NCBI RefSeq assembly: GCF_003311635.1
Contig: NZ_QEXL01000006.1
Span: 644-64,643 of the forward strand
Direction: 5' to 3'
Length of the DNA stretch: 64,000 bases
Source: Novacetimonas cocois
GTDB lineage: Bacteria; Pseudomonadota; Alphaproteobacteria; Acetobacterales; Acetobacteraceae
Shown: piece by piece, positions 62,628 through 64,000 of the stretch
How the letters are laid out: the number at the start of each line of letters is the position of its first letter
Position numbering within the stretch: position 1 is the first letter of the stretch
Made by a program: the position numbers and the translations under genes
The notes under the pieces: model-generated
The model's input: the letters and a program-made list of their open reading frames with translations, nothing else
Told to the model about the DNA's origin: nothing
Database searches by the model: none

Positions 62628-63350
62628 GACCTGGTGCCCCCTTGGGTGGTGGCGACATTCGAAAAAACGGGACTTTCGCCGTGGCATGCGGCCTGTCGGC
62701 ACGGCGAAATGGGCGCGGCCAGAGTATGCCAGCAAGGCATGACGGGGAAAAGATGTGTCGATGTCTCAATGTATGTCAAAAAAATCCTTGTGGAATCAGC
62801 AACAAATAACAATTGCGCCAAAAATTTGAAATTTGCTTACATTCTGATGTTCTTTTGAGTATAAAATCAGCCACTCGATATATTGCGTTGCCTGAAACCG
62901 GGAGGTGCACAGACATATGGCCCTGCAGAATCGTTCGGTATCGTAATGATTTTGCACATCTTAAAAATTTATGGTCCATCCGTCCCTTCATGAAGGCGAA
63001 TTTTCGCCCCTGATACAGGTGAGGACGAATACGATGACTGTCACATATCATGTCTGATGCCGATATCGTGACCCGTATTTCAGGCCGTGATGGACGACAT
63101 GACAACGGCTGGCAATGAACCGCAAATCGCCCGGACATGGTGCATCCGTGTGGCGGGGCTTTCGGCTTGCGGCGTTCTTCCGCCCGTGCGTGCGGGCGCA
63201 TCTTGCGTAACCGCGCTTTTTTTACCTGAGGTTCCACGATCGAAACCCGGCATGCCGGGGCATCGTGGACGCAGTCCGCATCGATGCTCCGCAATGAGGC
63301 GGAGCCCCTCAATCTGATGTTGGCTGCCTGTGAAAGAGGAGTATCTCCCC
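62628..63350. other. 723-bp gap with AT-rich block, upstream of the polyol transporter
   Basis: No supportable gene. The part from about 62760 to 62880 is clearly richer in A and T than the rest of the window (for example CAACAAATAACAATTG and AAAAATTTGAAATTTG). A frame of 178 codons on the minus strand crosses it but has no recognisable features and mixed composition. Small inverted repeats appear near 63180 (CGCCCG/CGGGCG). It probably contains promoter and regulator sites of the transporter gene. Confidence 0.5.
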
Positions 63351-64000
63351 TTGAAACAGACAGACGTTCTGTCCCAACGAACTTCGTTTGCTGACAAGCT
63401 CGGCATACCCACGCCCCTGTTCTGGGGGTTCGTCGGCCTGCTGTTCTTCATGATCGGTGACGGCGTGGAGGCAGGCTATCTTGCGCCGTATCTTGAAGGG
63501 CAGGGCATATCGTCGCGTGACACCGCGCTGCTCTTCACGATTTATGGAGTGACTGTTTCCATCTCCTCATGGGTGTCGGGCCCGCTGTCCGACCTGTGGG
63601 GACCCAAGCGGGTCATGTGGATCGGCCTTGCGATCTGGGCCGTGTTCGAGGTTGCGTTCCTGTCGATGGGTGTCGCGACCAACAGCTATTCCATCATGCT
63701 GGCGGCCTATACGATGCGTGGCTTCGGCTATCCGCTGTTCACGTATGGCTTCCTTGTCTGGATCGCCGCGGCCACGCCGCGCCATCAGCTGGGTTCGGCC
63801 GCAGGCTGGTTCTGGTTCGCCTTCTCCGGCGGGCTGCCCACGCTGGGGTCGCTGTTTGCCAGTTTCGCCATCCCCGTGATCGGGGAAATGATGACGTTCT
63901 GGAGTTCGCTGGTGCTGGTGCTGTTCGGCGGCCTGCTTGCGCTGCTGATGACGCGTGAGCCGACGGGCAGCAAGCGCCTTGCCCCCCCGGGCACGGCGGC
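63351..64000 (+). CDS. MFS polyol transporter, RbtT/DalT type (N-terminal part, runs off the window)
   Basis: At least 216 residues. It starts at TTG 63351 with GAGGA 10 nt upstream; GTG 63330 is also in frame. The opening KLGIPTPLFWGFVGLLFFMIGDGVEAGYLAPYL and YTMRGFGYPLFTYGFLVWIAAATPRHQLGSAAGWFW (both read in shorter pieces, for example GDGVEAGYLAPYL and RGFGYPLF) are characteristic of ribitol/D-arabinitol proton symporters. GPLSDLWGPKRVMWIGL is motif A between helices 2 and 3. It should bring pentitols or hexitols into the cell, and the mannitol 2-dehydrogenase-family enzyme at 55.5 kb could use them. Confidence 0.85.
   Translation, partial: MKQTDVLSQRTSFADKLGIPTPLFWGFVGLLFFMIGDGVEAGYLAPYLEGQGISSRDTALLFTIYGVTVSISSWVSGPLSDLWGPKRVMWIGLAIWAVFEVAFLSMGVATNSYSIMLAAYTMRGFGYPLFTYGFLVWIAAATPRHQLGSAAGWFWFAFSGGLPTLGSLFASFAIPVIGEMMTFWSSLVLVLFGGLLALLMTREPTGSKRLAPPGTA

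Noticed and set aside
62776-63312. A 178-codon minus-strand frame in the AT-rich gap
   Set aside because: Composition changes along it, it has no recognisable domain, and there is no ribosome site at its start.

Overview
The window is GC-rich, densely coded bacterial chromosome from an alphaproteobacterium, most likely an acetic acid bacterium (Acetobacteraceae; a Komagataeibacter- or Gluconacetobacter-like genus is my inference). The support is a circularly permuted two-piece tmRNA with an ANDN...VAA tag, an alpha-type SspB next to it, osmoregulated periplasmic glucan genes, a mannitol 2-dehydrogenase, and an RbtT/DalT-type polyol transporter entering at the right edge. I see no prophage, insertion sequence, CRISPR array or rRNA.

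Layout. 1-6.75 kb: the end of an ExbB-ExbD-ExbD energy-transduction operon, a 1.1 kb stretch without a convincing gene, then a TonB-dependent receptor, an NCS2 purine permease and a translationally coupled nucleobase deaminase. 6.9-14.5 kb: housekeeping genes (DHA2-type exporter, purD, xseA, a lipoprotein, ettA, a CAT-anticodon tRNA, ppa). 14.57-25.85 kb: six same-strand genes with a type I secretion ABC transporter and its HlyD-family adaptor, a Sel1-repeat protein, a very large fused glycosyltransferase, an uncharacterised protein with a ChW-like patch and a basic tail, and a GT4 glycosyltransferase. This looks like a secretion-plus-glycosylation locus without its substrate gene. 25.9-30.1 kb: a stripped-down CobW-like protein divergent from metH, with a strongly structured leader in front of metH.

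30.1-39.5 kb: a HisE-like protein, cvpA-purF, an SDR that lacks the YxxxK motif, a YbaK/ProX deacylase, an OmpH/Skp-like chaperone, a helix-turn-helix/membrane protein, a GNAT, mlaA-mlaC and thyX. 39.6-48.8 kb: ssrA and sspB side by side, class I fumarase, a VOC protein, a YbhB-like protein, the queuosine operon queA-tgt-queG, an RHH protein and a TerB/DnaJ protein. 49-62 kb: mrp, opgC, an SGNH hydrolase, a Deg/HtrA protease coupled to a FUSC transporter, mannitol 2-dehydrogenase, a GNAT, a one-domain ModE-like regulator, opgD/G-opgH and a small secreted protein. The right end carries an AT-rich intergenic region and the start of the polyol MFS transporter.

The most striking non-coding signal is a double-hairpin repeat present in seven copies. 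Every copy lies between two convergent genes, and every convergent gap longer than about 100 bp has one, so it probably acts as a mobile or domesticated bidirectional terminator. One copy carries its core inverted relative to its flanks. The other candidate for something undescribed is the metH leader, a nested stem of about 143 nt with no recognisable B12, SAM or SAH riboswitch signature.
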